Shown here: positions 54,358 to 63,162 of the stretch, piece after piece
Layout: every line of letters starts with the position of its first letter
Position numbering within the stretch: position 1 is the stretch's first letter
Assembly (NCBI RefSeq): GCF_013459645.1
Contig: NZ_CP054861.1
Coordinates: 1,786,001 to 1,850,000 of the forward strand
Reading direction: 5' to 3'
Source: Martelella sp. NC20
Lineage (GTDB): Bacteria > Pseudomonadota > Alphaproteobacteria > Rhizobiales > Rhizobiaceae
Length of the DNA: 64,000 bases
Notes under the pieces: model-generated
The model's database searches: none
What the model was told of the DNA's origin: nothing
Seen by the model: only the letters and a program-made list of their open reading frames with translations
Position numbers and translations under genes: made by a program

Positions 54358-54494
54358 TGATGGCGCCGCGCAATTTGAAACGGCGAACCGCGCGGTCGAA
54401 GGTAAGCCCGAAATTTTGCTCAGATTACTGATTTGTAACGAAACGGGCCCTCGGCTTCCCTTGAATCGACACATTTCAGAGTACATCTATCAGT

Positions 54495-54645
54495 CAACGG
54501 CGCTTGATCACGCCGCTGTTCGAAGAAGGCCCGTCCCCCGCCTCTTCGGACAAAAGGACAAAGGCTCCATCCCCCTCTCCGGCCTTTGTCCAAAAAAGCA
54601 GCCGCCATGGTCAGTCCCCCCCTCCAGGCCATGGCGGCTTTTTCT
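54495..54645 (+). ncRNA. Candidate small RNA with C-rich hairpin loops behind an RpoH-like promoter
   Basis: A promoter resembling the alphaproteobacterial heat-shock sigma consensus, CTTGAA (54460-54465), 17 bp, ACATCT (54483-54488), precedes four stem-loops. The first is small (54498-54515). Three larger ones follow: 54518-54551 with loop CCGTCCCCC; 54556-54591 with a 10-bp stem and loop rich in CCCCCTCTCC; and 54600-54639 with an 11-bp stem, a loop containing CCCCCCCTCC, then TTTTT as terminator. Repeated hairpins with C-rich, anti-Shine-Dalgarno loops resemble the CcsR/cuckoo RNAs of alphaproteobacteria. The 378-bp gap 54358-54735 otherwise shows no gene. It could instead be a cluster of terminators. 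Confidence 0.6.
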
Positions 54646-54735
54646 TGCCTGTTTCATACCTCGATCAAGGTTTTCAATCGCCGCTTGCTGGCCTATGGTC
54701 CTGCCATGATTTGCCCGCCTACCGGAGGTTCCCCC

Positions 54736-56124
54736 ATGGCCCAGCTAGACGCGATTTTGAAGCGCGCCGACGACAACCTGCCCTCAAGCCTCGACAAGTT
54801 GTTTTCCCTTTTGAGAATCCCCTCGATTTCGACCGACCCGGCCTACAGGGAAAAATGCGCCGAGGCCGCCGACTGGCTGGTCGCGGAACTGAAGACGCTC
54901 GGCTTTCTGGCGCAAGCCCACAAGACCAAGGGCCACCCGATGGTAGTGGCAACCAGCGAGAACGCCCCGGACGGCGCGCCGCACGTGCTGTTTTACGGTC
55001 ACTATGACGTTCAGCCCGTCGACCCGCTTTCGCTCTGGGAAGACGACCCCTTCGACCCGAAGATCAAGAACAGTGCTGCCGGCAGCAAGGTGATCACCGG
55101 GCGCGGCACCAGCGACGACAAGGGCCAGTTGATGACCTTTCTCCAGGCCTGCCGGGCCTATCGCGAGGAAAATGCGGAACTGCCGGTGAAGATCACGATC
55201 ATGTTCGAGGGCGAGGAAGAATCCGGTTCGCCCTCGCTTCCGGCCTTCATCGAGGAGCATGGCGATCTGATCAAGGCCGATTTCGCGCTGGTCTGCGACA
55301 CCGGCATGTGGGATCGCGAGACACCCGCGATCGCCGCCACGCTGCGCGGTCTGGTGGGCGACGAGGTGGTGATCAAGGCCGCCGACCGCGATCTCCATTC
55401 CGGCTTTTTCGGCGGCGCGGCCGCCAACCCGATCCACATCCTCGCCGATATTCTCGCCGGCCTTCATGACGAGACCGGCCGGGTGACGCTGCCGGGCTTC
55501 TACGACGGCGTCGAGGAAACGCCCGAGGACGTCAAGAAGGGCTGGGAACAGCTTGGCGAGACCGATGGCCGGTTTCTCGGCGAGATCGGGCTTTCGGTGC
55601 CTGCCGGCGAAAAGGGCCGCTCGGTGCTGGAACTGACCTGGACCCGGCCGACGGCCGAGGTCAACGGCATTACCGGCGGCTATACCGGCGAGGGCTTCAA
55701 GACGGTGATCGCGGCAGAGGCTTCGGCGAAGGTCTCCTTCCGCCTCGTGGGCACGCAGGACCCGGTGAAGATCCGCGAGAGCTTCCGCGCCTATGTGCGC
55801 TCGAAACTGCCGGCGGATTGCAGCGCGGAATTCCATCCCCATGGCGGTTCGCCCGCGATCCAGCTCGATTACAACGCGCCGTTCCTGAAAAAGGCCCAGG
55901 CGGCGCTTTCCGAGGAATGGCCGAAGCCCGCGGTGGTGATCGGCATGGGCGGCTCGATCCCGATCGTCGGCGATTTCCAGAGAAAGCTCGGCATGGATTC
56001 GCTGCTGGTCGGCTTCGGCCTCAACGACGACCGCATCCATTCGCCGAACGAGAAATACGAGCTTGCCTCGTTCCACAAGGGCATCCGCTCCTGGATCCGG
56101 ATACTCGACGCGCTTTCGCGCTGA
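54736..56124 (+). CDS. M20-family dipeptidase/peptidase
   Basis: 462-residue zinc metallopeptidase of the M20 family (carnosinase/DUG1-like dipeptidases). Metal and catalytic segments: VLFYGHYDVQPVDP (metal His and Asp), ITGRGTSDDKGQLM (bridging Asp), MFEGEEESGSPS (general base Glu and ligand Glu), VCDTGMWD, and the late histidine in RIHSPNEKYELASF. The start at 54736 has CCGGAGG; an upstream frame extension crosses the small-RNA terminator and is not coding. Cytoplasmic. Confidence 0.93.
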   Translation: MAQLDAILKRADDNLPSSLDKLFSLLRIPSISTDPAYREKCAEAADWLVAELKTLGFLAQAHKTKGHPMVVATSENAPDGAPHVLFYGHYDVQPVDPLSLWEDDPFDPKIKNSAAGSKVITGRGTSDDKGQLMTFLQACRAYREENAELPVKITIMFEGEEESGSPSLPAFIEEHGDLIKADFALVCDTGMWDRETPAIAATLRGLVGDEVVIKAADRDLHSGFFGGAAANPIHILADILAGLHDETGRVTLPGFYDGVEETPEDVKKGWEQLGETDGRFLGEIGLSVPAGEKGRSVLELTWTRPTAEVNGITGGYTGEGFKTVIAAEASAKVSFRLVGTQDPVKIRESFRAYVRSKLPADCSAEFHPHGGSPAIQLDYNAPFLKKAQAALSEEWPKPAVVIGMGGSIPIVGDFQRKLGMDSLLVGFGLNDDRIHSPNEKYELASFHKGIRSWIRILDALSR

Positions 56125-56162
56125 GGGGGGCGGTGTGTTGCTGTTCGCGAACCTCTCAGCCA

Positions 56163-56302
56163 GTAATCTCTCCCCTTGAGGGAGAGATGCCCCGGCAGGG
56201 GCAGAGAGGGGTGAACCCTATCCGCAAGCACAGAGTGCGCGGCTTATGCCCATACCCCTCTCTGTCGCTTTCGCGACATCTCCCCCTCAAAGGGGGAGAT
56301 TG
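56163..56302. repeat. RIME-like palindromic intergenic element
   Basis: Two large palindromes frame the element: CTCTCCCCTTGAGGGAGAG at its left end (about 56168-56186) and CTCCCCCTCAAAGGGGGAG at its right end (about 56280-56298). Between them GCAGAGAGGGGTGAACCC is mirrored by ACCCCTCTCTGTCGC. This is the layout of the rhizobial intergenic mosaic elements (RIME) known from Sinorhizobium and relatives. The 432-bp gap 56125-56556 holds this element, then about 250 bp with the presumed promoter of the penicillin-binding protein gene. Confidence 0.75.
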
Positions 56303-56556
56303 TTTGCTGCATGAACTTCGGACAAAACCGGGGTCCAAGGCGGTTGCATGGTATGAGGCGAGCAAATTGAAAAGCTGGAACACAGAAGGATCGCAGCGCT
56401 TGTCGTATGAGAGCCGCCATCCCATTCAGCCTGCGTTAACCCTCGTTGATATCTTTTGCCCGGGATCCTGCCGGGTAATACCCGCGCCTTAATACCACCT
56501 TAAAGTGGCCCGGTTAGAACCGGAGACGGAAACGAAAAGGTGCTCGCGGCCCCGCC

Positions 56557-58662
56557 ATGGCAAGCAAGAAGAACAAGCGCGAAAGAACCGAACCCTCGCT
56601 TTTCGGCCTTGGCGGCGGAGGGACGGCGAAGCCTGTCAAAAAACGCAGGAAGAAATCGCGGAAAAAGGCGCGTGCCGCTTCCGGCGGCGGGTTGATGCGC
56701 GTATTCCGCTTCGTGTTCTACTGGGGCTGCGTGGCAGCCGTGTGGGGCGGGATCGTTGCTGCCGGCATCGTCGTCTTTTACGGCTCCAAACTGCCGCCGG
56801 TGGATGAATGGGCGGTGCCCGAGCGGGCGCCCAATGTGAAGATCCTGGCCACCGACGGTTCGCTGATCGCCAATCGCGGCGCGACCGGCGGCGAGGCGCT
56901 GTCGCTCGACGAGATGTCGCCCTATATTCCGATGGCCGTGGTGGCGATCGAGGACAGGCGGTTCTATTCCCATATCGGCGTCGACCCGATCGGCCTCGTT
57001 CGCGCGCTTATCACCAATCTTCGCTACGGCGAGGTGGTGCAGGGCGGCTCCACGCTGACCCAGCAGCTAGCCAAGAACGTCGCGCTGTCCCATGCCCAGA
57101 CGCTGGAGCGCAAGGTGCAGGAAGCGCTGATGGCGCTGTGGCTGGAGCATGAATACACCAAGGACCAGATACTGGCGATGTATCTGAACCGGGTCTATTT
57201 CGGATCCGGCGCCTATGGCGTGGAGGCGGCCTCGCGGCGCTATTTCCACAAATCCGCCCGCGAGGTGACGCTTGGCGAGGCGGCGCTTCTGGCGGGGCTG
57301 CTGAAAGCGCCGTCGCGGCTTTCGCCCGCCCGCGACCCGGAGGCGGCCGAGGCCCGCGCCCAGGTGGTGCTGGCCGCGATGCACGATCAGGACATGATCG
57401 ACGACAGCGACATGGCCACCGCCATGGCCCGCGAACCGACGCGCGCGCCGAGCTACTGGACCGGGCCGGAAAACTATGTCGCCGATATGGTGATGCAGCG
57501 TCTCAAGCCGATGATCGGCGAGGTCGCCACCGATATCGTTGTCACCACCACCATCGATCCCGGCCTCGAGCGCGATGCCGGCGACAGTCTTGCAAAGGCG
57601 CTTGCCGCAAACGGCGAAAACGACCGGGTGGAGCAGGGCGCACTGGTTTCCGTCGATGCCACCGGCGCGATCCGGGCGCTGGTCGGCGGGCGCGACTATT
57701 CCAAGAGCCAGTTCAACCGGGCCGTGACCGCCAGACGCCAGCCGGGCTCCGCCTTCAAGCCGTTCGTCTATGCCGCGGCGCTGGAAATCGGCGACCGGCC
57801 GGGCTCTGTTCGAAACGATGCGCCGATCACGATCGACGACTGGACGCCGGAAAACTACGAAAAGACCTATTCCGGACCGATGACGCTGACCAACGCGCTC
57901 GCCCATTCCGTCAACACCATCGCCGCCCAGCTGGTGATGGAGGCAAGCCCCGGCTATGTGGTCAACCTCGCCCACAGGCTCGGCATCACCTCGGATATCA
58001 CCGCCAACGCGTCGCTGGCGCTCGGCACCTCGGAGGTTTCGCTGCTGGAGCTGACCGGGGCCTATACCGCGTTCATGAATGGCGGCTTCAAGGCGACGCC
58101 CTATCTGATCGAAAGCGTCAGGACTGCGGGCGGTCAGCCGCTCTACCAGGCGGTTCCGCCGGCGCCGCAGCGGGTACTTTCACCACAGACGGCGGCGAAC
58201 ATGAACGGCATGCTGATGCGGGTGGTGACCGAGGGCACCGGCAAGGCCGCGCAGATCTCCGGCTGGCAGGTCGCCGGCAAGACCGGCACCACGCAATCCT
58301 CGCGCGATGCGCTGTTCGTCGGCTTCACCGCCAATCTCACGACCGGGGTATGGGTCGGCAATGACGACAATTCGCCGATGCGCAGGGTCACCGGCGGCAA
58401 GCTGCCCGCTCAGATATGGCAGGATTACATGGCCAAGGCCCATCGCGGCCTGAAGCCGCAGCCGCTTTACGGCGGTGGCAGGATTATCGAACCGAGGGCG
58501 CCGGCGAATGGCAACGAGCCGAAAACGCTGGTCGAACTTCTCGGCAGCCTCGATGGCGGCGGGACCGGCGCCTCGGCGACCCCGCCGGCCGATGTCGGGA
58601 ACGGAAGTCCGCAGCCGCAACGCAAGCGTCGCACCTTGATGGATATCCTGAGCGGCGGCTGA
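56557..58662 (+). CDS. Class A penicillin-binding protein (bifunctional glycosyltransferase/transpeptidase, PBP1A family)
   Basis: 701 residues. The cytoplasmic tail is Lys/Arg-rich (about 1-45), with a membrane anchor about 48-75. The GT51 domain has catalytic E132 in AIEDRRFYSHIG, then QGGSTLTQQLAKN. The transpeptidase domain has active-site S398-AFK (QPGSAFKPF), SVN at 451-453 and KTG at 575-577. It polymerises and cross-links peptidoglycan in the periplasm. The C terminus is Gly/Pro-rich and ends RTLMDILSGG. It is shorter than E. coli PBP1a and lacks its OB insertion. Confidence 0.94.
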   Translation: MASKKNKRERTEPSLFGLGGGGTAKPVKKRRKKSRKKARAASGGGLMRVFRFVFYWGCVAAVWGGIVAAGIVVFYGSKLPPVDEWAVPERAPNVKILATDGSLIANRGATGGEALSLDEMSPYIPMAVVAIEDRRFYSHIGVDPIGLVRALITNLRYGEVVQGGSTLTQQLAKNVALSHAQTLERKVQEALMALWLEHEYTKDQILAMYLNRVYFGSGAYGVEAASRRYFHKSAREVTLGEAALLAGLLKAPSRLSPARDPEAAEARAQVVLAAMHDQDMIDDSDMATAMAREPTRAPSYWTGPENYVADMVMQRLKPMIGEVATDIVVTTTIDPGLERDAGDSLAKALAANGENDRVEQGALVSVDATGAIRALVGGRDYSKSQFNRAVTARRQPGSAFKPFVYAAALEIGDRPGSVRNDAPITIDDWTPENYEKTYSGPMTLTNALAHSVNTIAAQLVMEASPGYVVNLAHRLGITSDITANASLALGTSEVSLLELTGAYTAFMNGGFKATPYLIESVRTAGGQPLYQAVPPAPQRVLSPQTAANMNGMLMRVVTEGTGKAAQISGWQVAGKTGTTQSSRDALFVGFTANLTTGVWVGNDDNSPMRRVTGGKLPAQIWQDYMAKAHRGLKPQPLYGGGRIIEPRAPANGNEPKTLVELLGSLDGGGTGASATPPADVGNGSPQPQRKRRTLMDILSGG

Positions 58663-58689
58663 GCGGGTGGAGACGGCCCGGTTATGTCT

Positions 58690-60465
58690 CTACGAGGCCA
58701 CGTTGCGCTCGAAACGCCGGTCGCGCGCCCGCAACAGCCTGCGGGCTTTCTGGATCAGCCGTCGCTTGCGGGTCGCGCCGGCCGTTTCCGCCCACGGCGT
58801 CAGATTGCGATAATCCCAGTAGAGTTCCGTGAACGGATGGGTGCATTTGGTGTGCCATGGCTTTTTCACGTCGGTGAAATGCACGATCGAAGGCGCCCGC
58901 GCCGCCTCATAGGCCTCCTCCTCGCTATAGGAGGGCTCGAGCGGATTGGCGCGGTAGATCCGGGTGCCCGCATTCCACGACAGCGGCAGGATTTTCGTGT
59001 CGTTTTCGAACAGGATGTTGAGCAGGTCCTGGTCCTCTGACACGATCCACGCCCCCCTCCGGCGCAGGGCGCCGAGCACCCTGTCCTCGATGTTCATCGT
59101 TCTGAGTTGGGCGACATCAAAAACCATCACGCCCGAATTGAAATAGCGATGGTCGCTTGAGAGTTGTATGCGCCTGCCCTGATGAAAACCGGCATCATCC
59201 GGCGCGCCTGCGACCGGGTGGCCCTCCAGATCGATGTTCCAGAGGGTTTCGATCGGATCGACGACCACGGTATCTGCATCCAGATAAATGGCCTTCCCGA
59301 CATCATCGGGCAGATAACGGTGCATCACCATGCGGTAATAGGCGGCGATGGTAAGGTAATTGCGCTTCAGCGGAAGCCATCGCAGAGCTTTTTCGTCAAT
59401 ATCGATGAAGGTAAGGCTCGCGCCTTTTGCGGAGACGAGGTCGGCGAGTTTCGTCCTGCTTTCCTCATCGACGCCGCCGCCATTGAGGATGAAGAAGCGC
59501 AGTCTTGACGGGACCGCTGTCGTTTCAAGCGCCGAGAGCATGGTGACTGCGCCGTGCGGCACATAGTTTTTATCGAGCGCGAGCACGATATTGATCGGTT
59601 TTGCATCCGGCGCGGATGGTGCCGAGGAGGTCCGGGCCCGCTTTTCGCGTGCCTCGCCGAGAACCTCATCGGGTGCCACAGGGGGACGCGGGCGGGTCCC
59701 CCAGGTCATTGGCAATTCCTTTACTTTCGCGCCGTGCACGGCGTGCGCGTAAAGTGTGTAGGCATAGGTGAGATACTCCGAAAGGAAACCACACAAGCGC
59801 CGCTGGTGCGAATCGTAGGCCGACGTGTCGATCTGCTTTTCGGCCTGTTCCAGAATATCGATCAGCCAGTCCGCATATTCCTCGAAATAGCGCTTGCGCA
59901 TCACGGTGACGCTGTTGAAGAAGATGCGCCGGCCGGTAAGCGCTGCCACAAGATAGGGATAAATGTGGGGAGAGCGTTCTTTCACGATCGCCTCGACGAT
60001 CTCCATATCCTCGCCGTGGTGCTGATGGGCATAGAATTCGCCCGCCGACATCAGCACTTCCGGAAGGCCCGGCAGATAGATATCGCGCGTCTGCGGCGTC
60101 AGGATATCGGCGCCTTCGCAGGCCTTTTCGATCAGATCATCCTTCCAGCCATAACGCTCGATCTCGCGCTCGGTGACTTCGGAAAAGGCCAGCCGCTTTG
60201 GCGGTTTTTCAGCAAACACCAGCAGGCGGCGATAGTGCATCAGGCCGTAGAACTCGGCGTCGACATTGTGCCGCATCCAGTAAAGCACGGTCAGCTCGTT
60301 CCAGCTGACGTTCTTTTCCGAGATATTGACGCCGGTATCATCGCCGATCACCTCCGGAAACGCATATCGCCCCAGCGCCCTGCCGGCCTGGACGGGCTTG
60401 AGATACTGGGTTTTAATCAGCGGCGCCGCTTTGAAATAGACGACGGAGATGAAGATGTTTTTCAA
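58690..60465 (-). CDS. Two-domain glycosyltransferase (DUF4422 plus GT8)
   Basis: 591 residues if initiated at TTG 60465 (AGGA about 11 bases upstream). Residues 1 to about 245 form a DUF4422 domain (IFISVVYFKAAPLIKTQYLK, SWNELTVLYWMRHN, FYGLMHYRRLL), thought to be glycosyltransferase-related. A charged linker (255-288) leads to a GT8 domain from about 290: INIVLALDKNYVPHGAVTML, the metal-binding DxD in AIYLDADTVV (396-398), and YFNSGVMVFDV. The ATG at 60648 would add about 60 residues that look noncoding. It is divergent from the rhamnose genes and probably adds sugars to a surface polysaccharide. Confidence 0.85.
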   Translation of the reverse strand: MKNIFISVVYFKAAPLIKTQYLKPVQAGRALGRYAFPEVIGDDTGVNISEKNVSWNELTVLYWMRHNVDAEFYGLMHYRRLLVFAEKPPKRLAFSEVTEREIERYGWKDDLIEKACEGADILTPQTRDIYLPGLPEVLMSAGEFYAHQHHGEDMEIVEAIVKERSPHIYPYLVAALTGRRIFFNSVTVMRKRYFEEYADWLIDILEQAEKQIDTSAYDSHQRRLCGFLSEYLTYAYTLYAHAVHGAKVKELPMTWGTRPRPPVAPDEVLGEAREKRARTSSAPSAPDAKPINIVLALDKNYVPHGAVTMLSALETTAVPSRLRFFILNGGGVDEESRTKLADLVSAKGASLTFIDIDEKALRWLPLKRNYLTIAAYYRMVMHRYLPDDVGKAIYLDADTVVVDPIETLWNIDLEGHPVAGAPDDAGFHQGRRIQLSSDHRYFNSGVMVFDVAQLRTMNIEDRVLGALRRRGAWIVSEDQDLLNILFENDTKILPLSWNAGTRIYRANPLEPSYSEEEAYEAARAPSIVHFTDVKKPWHTKCTHPFTELYWDYRNLTPWAETAGATRKRRLIQKARRLLRARDRRFERNVAS

Positions 60466-60706
60466 TGACGAGCCCGTTCCTAAGTTTGCTGATACTCCCT
60501 TACAGGATTTCACACCTGTCTGCCTATCGCCAGACGGGATAAAGTCGATGGTCCAATACGCGCCTCTCCCGGCTCCACAGCCCAAGCCATGTCCCTGACT
60601 TGTTCCTGAAACACAGTGACGCGACTTACCGAAGACAACTTGTCCCATGTTGCCGCCTCGTGTAATCGGAAGCACAAGAATTTTACGCGCGACGGGGGTG
60701 CAGGCC

Positions 60707-61264
60707 ATGGATATGCAGAAACTCGAAATTCCGGGGTTGTTGCTCCTCACTCCCCGCCGCTTCGGGGACGAGCGCGGGTTTTTCAGCGAGAGCTGGAACC
60801 GCAAGGCGCTTGCCGAGAAAGGCGTCGATGTCGATTTCGTGCAGGACAATCATTCGCTCTCCAAAACCGTTGGCACCGTGCGGGGCTTGCATTTCCAGGC
60901 GCCGCCGCATGCGCAGGCGAAGCTGGTGCGGTGCGGGCGCGGTCGGCTTTTCGATGTCGCGGTCGATGCCCGCAAGGACTCTCCCACCTTCGGCAAGTGG
61001 TTCGGGGTGGAGCTTTCCTTCGACAATGGCAAGCAGTTGCTGATCCCGGAAGGCTTCCTGCATGGCTTCATGACGCTGGGGCCCGATACCGAGATCATCT
61101 ACAAATGCTCGGATTATTATGCGCCGGAATGCGATGGCAGCGTGCGCTTCGACGATCCCGATATCGGCATCGACTGGCCGCTGAAGGATATCGATCCGGT
61201 GGTCTCCGCGAAAGACAGGGATGCGCCGTCCTTCAGCGCATTTTCAAACCCCTTCACATATTGA
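60707..61264 (+). CDS. rmlC: dTDP-4-dehydrorhamnose 3,5-epimerase
   Basis: 185-residue cupin-fold epimerase, third step of dTDP-L-rhamnose synthesis. Family hallmarks: RFGDERGFFSESWN, DFVQDNHSLSKTVGTVRGLH with the catalytic histidine, VDARKDSPTFGKW, IPEGFLHGFMTLG and the catalytic tyrosine region YKCSDYYAPECDGS. Start at 60707 after a GGGGGTG/CAGG site; 60713 is possible. First of four genes rmlC-rmlB-rmlD-rmlA. The 241-bp gap before it is shared with the divergent glycosyltransferase. Confidence 0.95.
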   Translation: MDMQKLEIPGLLLLTPRRFGDERGFFSESWNRKALAEKGVDVDFVQDNHSLSKTVGTVRGLHFQAPPHAQAKLVRCGRGRLFDVAVDARKDSPTFGKWFGVELSFDNGKQLLIPEGFLHGFMTLGPDTEIIYKCSDYYAPECDGSVRFDDPDIGIDWPLKDIDPVVSAKDRDAPSFSAFSNPFTY

Positions 61265-61273
61265 GGTCCAGTC

Positions 61274-62317
61274 ATGAAACTCCTCGTCACGGGTGGGGCA
61301 GGCTTTATCGGTTCGGCCGTCGTGCGGCTCGCGGTCGCGCGCGGCTTTGACGTCGTCAATCTCGATGCGCTGACCTATGCCGCCTGCCTTGATAATGTCG
61401 CACGCGTTGCCGACAGCCCGCTTTATGCCTTCGAGCAGGCCGATATCCGCGATCGCGCAGCACTCGACCGGGTGTTCGCCAAGCATCAGCCCGACGCGGT
61501 CATGCATCTGGCGGCCGAAAGCCATGTCGACCGCTCGATCGACGGGCCTGGCGACTTCATCGAGACCAATATCAACGGCACCTACAACATGCTGGAGGCC
61601 GCGCGCGCCTACTGGGTCGCCCGCGGCCGGCCGGAGGGGTTCCGCTTCCACCATATTTCCACGGATGAGGTGTTCGGCTCGCTCGGCCCGGACGGTGCAT
61701 TCACCGAGGAAACGCCGTATGACCCGCGCTCGCCCTATTCCTCCTCGAAGGCCGCGTCGGACCATCTGGTCCGCGCCTGGCACGAGACCTACGGCCTGCC
61801 GGTTCTGGTCACCAACTGCTCCAATAATTACGGCCCCTATCACTTCCCCGAAAAGCTGATCCCGGTGGTGATCCTCAATGCGCTCGCCGGTAGAGATATC
61901 CCGGTCTACGGCAAGGGCGAGAATGTGCGCGACTGGCTCTATGTCGAGGACCATGCCGATGCGCTTTTGACCGTGATCACCAAAGGCAGGGTCGGCCGCA
62001 GCTACAATGTCGGCGGAAACAACGAGCGCACCAATCTGGAACTGGTGCGCACGATCTGCGCGATCCTCGACGAAAAGCGGCCGCGCGAGAACGGCAGCTA
62101 TGCCGATCTCATCACCTTCGTGAGCGACCGGCCGGGGCACGATCTGCGCTACGCGATCGACCCGTCCCGGATCGGCGCGGAACTCGGCTGGCAGCCATCC
62201 GTCAGCGTCGAGGAGGGGCTTGCCCAAACCGTTCAGTGGTATCTCGACAATGAGGCGTGGTGGCGGGCGCTGCAGAGCCGGAAGGGCGTCGGCGAGCGGC
62301 TCGGGGTGAAGGCATGA
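61274..62317 (+). CDS. rmlB: dTDP-glucose 4,6-dehydratase
   Basis: 347-residue extended SDR, second step of dTDP-L-rhamnose synthesis. It has the NAD motif [27 protein letters not shown], the active-site [12 protein letters not shown] with TDE, and [14 protein letters not shown] (YxxxK) followed by [17 protein letters not shown]. Ten bases separate it from rmlC, and it overlaps rmlD by 4 bp. Confidence 0.96.
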   Translation: MKLLVTGGAGFIGSAVVRLAVARGFDVVNLDALTYAACLDNVARVADSPLYAFEQADIRDRAALDRVFAKHQPDAVMHLAAESHVDRSIDGPGDFIETNINGTYNMLEAARAYWVARGRPEGFRFHHISTDEVFGSLGPDGAFTEETPYDPRSPYSSSKAASDHLVRAWHETYGLPVLVTNCSNNYGPYHFPEKLIPVVILNALAGRDIPVYGKGENVRDWLYVEDHADALLTVITKGRVGRSYNVGGNNERTNLELVRTICAILDEKRPRENGSYADLITFVSDRPGHDLRYAIDPSRIGAELGWQPSVSVEEGLAQTVQWYLDNEAWWRALQSRKGVGERLGVKA

Positions 62318-63162
62318 TCCTGGTTTTCGGACACTCCGGCCAGGTTGCGACCGAGCTGAAGAAAATACTGCCCGACGCCGTGTTCCTGTCACGGCAGGAG
62401 GCCGATCTGAGCAATCCCGCCGCATGTGCTGCAGCGATTGCGGAGCGCAGGCCGACAGCCGTCATCAACGCCGCCGCCTATACCGCCGTCGACAAGGCCG
62501 AAAGCGACGAGGAAACGGCGCTGAACGTCAATGCCGCAGCGCCCGGCGCCATGGCGCGGGCGGCGGCCGAACGCGGCATTCCGTTCGTTCATATCTCGAC
62601 CGATTATGTTTTCGCCGGCACTGGCGACAAACCGTTCTCGCCCGACGACGCGACCGCGCCGCTCGGCGCCTATGGCCGCACCAAGCTTGCCGGAGAACAG
62701 CTCGTGGCGCGCGCCGGCGGCGCGTTCGCGGTGCTCAGAACGAGCTGGGTGTTTTCCGCCCATGGCGGCAATTTCGTCAAGACCATGCTGCGGCTTGCCG
62801 AGACCCGCGACAGCCTGAACATCGTCGCCGATCAGATCGGCGGGCCGACTTCGGCGCGCGCGATCGCCTTTGCCTGCCGGGTGATCGCCGAACAGCTGAT
62901 GAAGGCCCCGGAAAAATCCGGCATCTATCATTTCTCCGGAGCGCCGGATACGAGCTGGGCCGATTTCGCCCGCGCCATTTTCGAATTGGCGGGCAAGTCC
63001 GTAACGGTCACCGACATTTTGACCTCGGCCTATCCGACGCCGGCGGCGCGGCCGCTGAATTCGCGGCTCGATTGCACGACGCTTTCCGTCTTCGGCCTTG
63101 CGCGACCGGACTGGCGGGTTGATCTGGCAGAGGTCTTGCAGGAACTGGGGGCGATATCATGA
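62314..63162 (+). CDS. rmlD: dTDP-4-dehydrorhamnose reductase
   Basis: 282-residue SDR-like reductase for the last step of dTDP-L-rhamnose synthesis. It has the cofactor motif [54 protein letters not shown] (YxxxK) and [15 protein letters not shown]. The ATG overlaps the rmlB stop, and its own stop overlaps the rmlA start in the same way, so the genes are translationally coupled. Confidence 0.95.
   Translation: MILVFGHSGQVATELKKILPDAVFLSRQEADLSNPAACAAAIAERRPTAVINAAAYTAVDKAESDEETALNVNAAAPGAMARAAAERGIPFVHISTDYVFAGTGDKPFSPDDATAPLGAYGRTKLAGEQLVARAGGAFAVLRTSWVFSAHGGNFVKTMLRLAETRDSLNIVADQIGGPTSARAIAFACRVIAEQLMKAPEKSGIYHFSGAPDTSWADFARAIFELAGKSVTVTDILTSAYPTPAARPLNSRLDCTTLSVFGLARPDWRVDLAEVLQELGAIS

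Noticed and set aside
56163..56302. CRISPR-like repeat array
   Set aside because: There are only two related palindromes facing each other with no regular spacers; it matches a rhizobial mosaic element instead.
60466..60648. Upstream ATG at 60648 as start of the glycosyltransferase
   Set aside because: The added segment is Gly/Ser/Cys-rich with no domain match, and DUF4422 begins right at the TTG at 60465.
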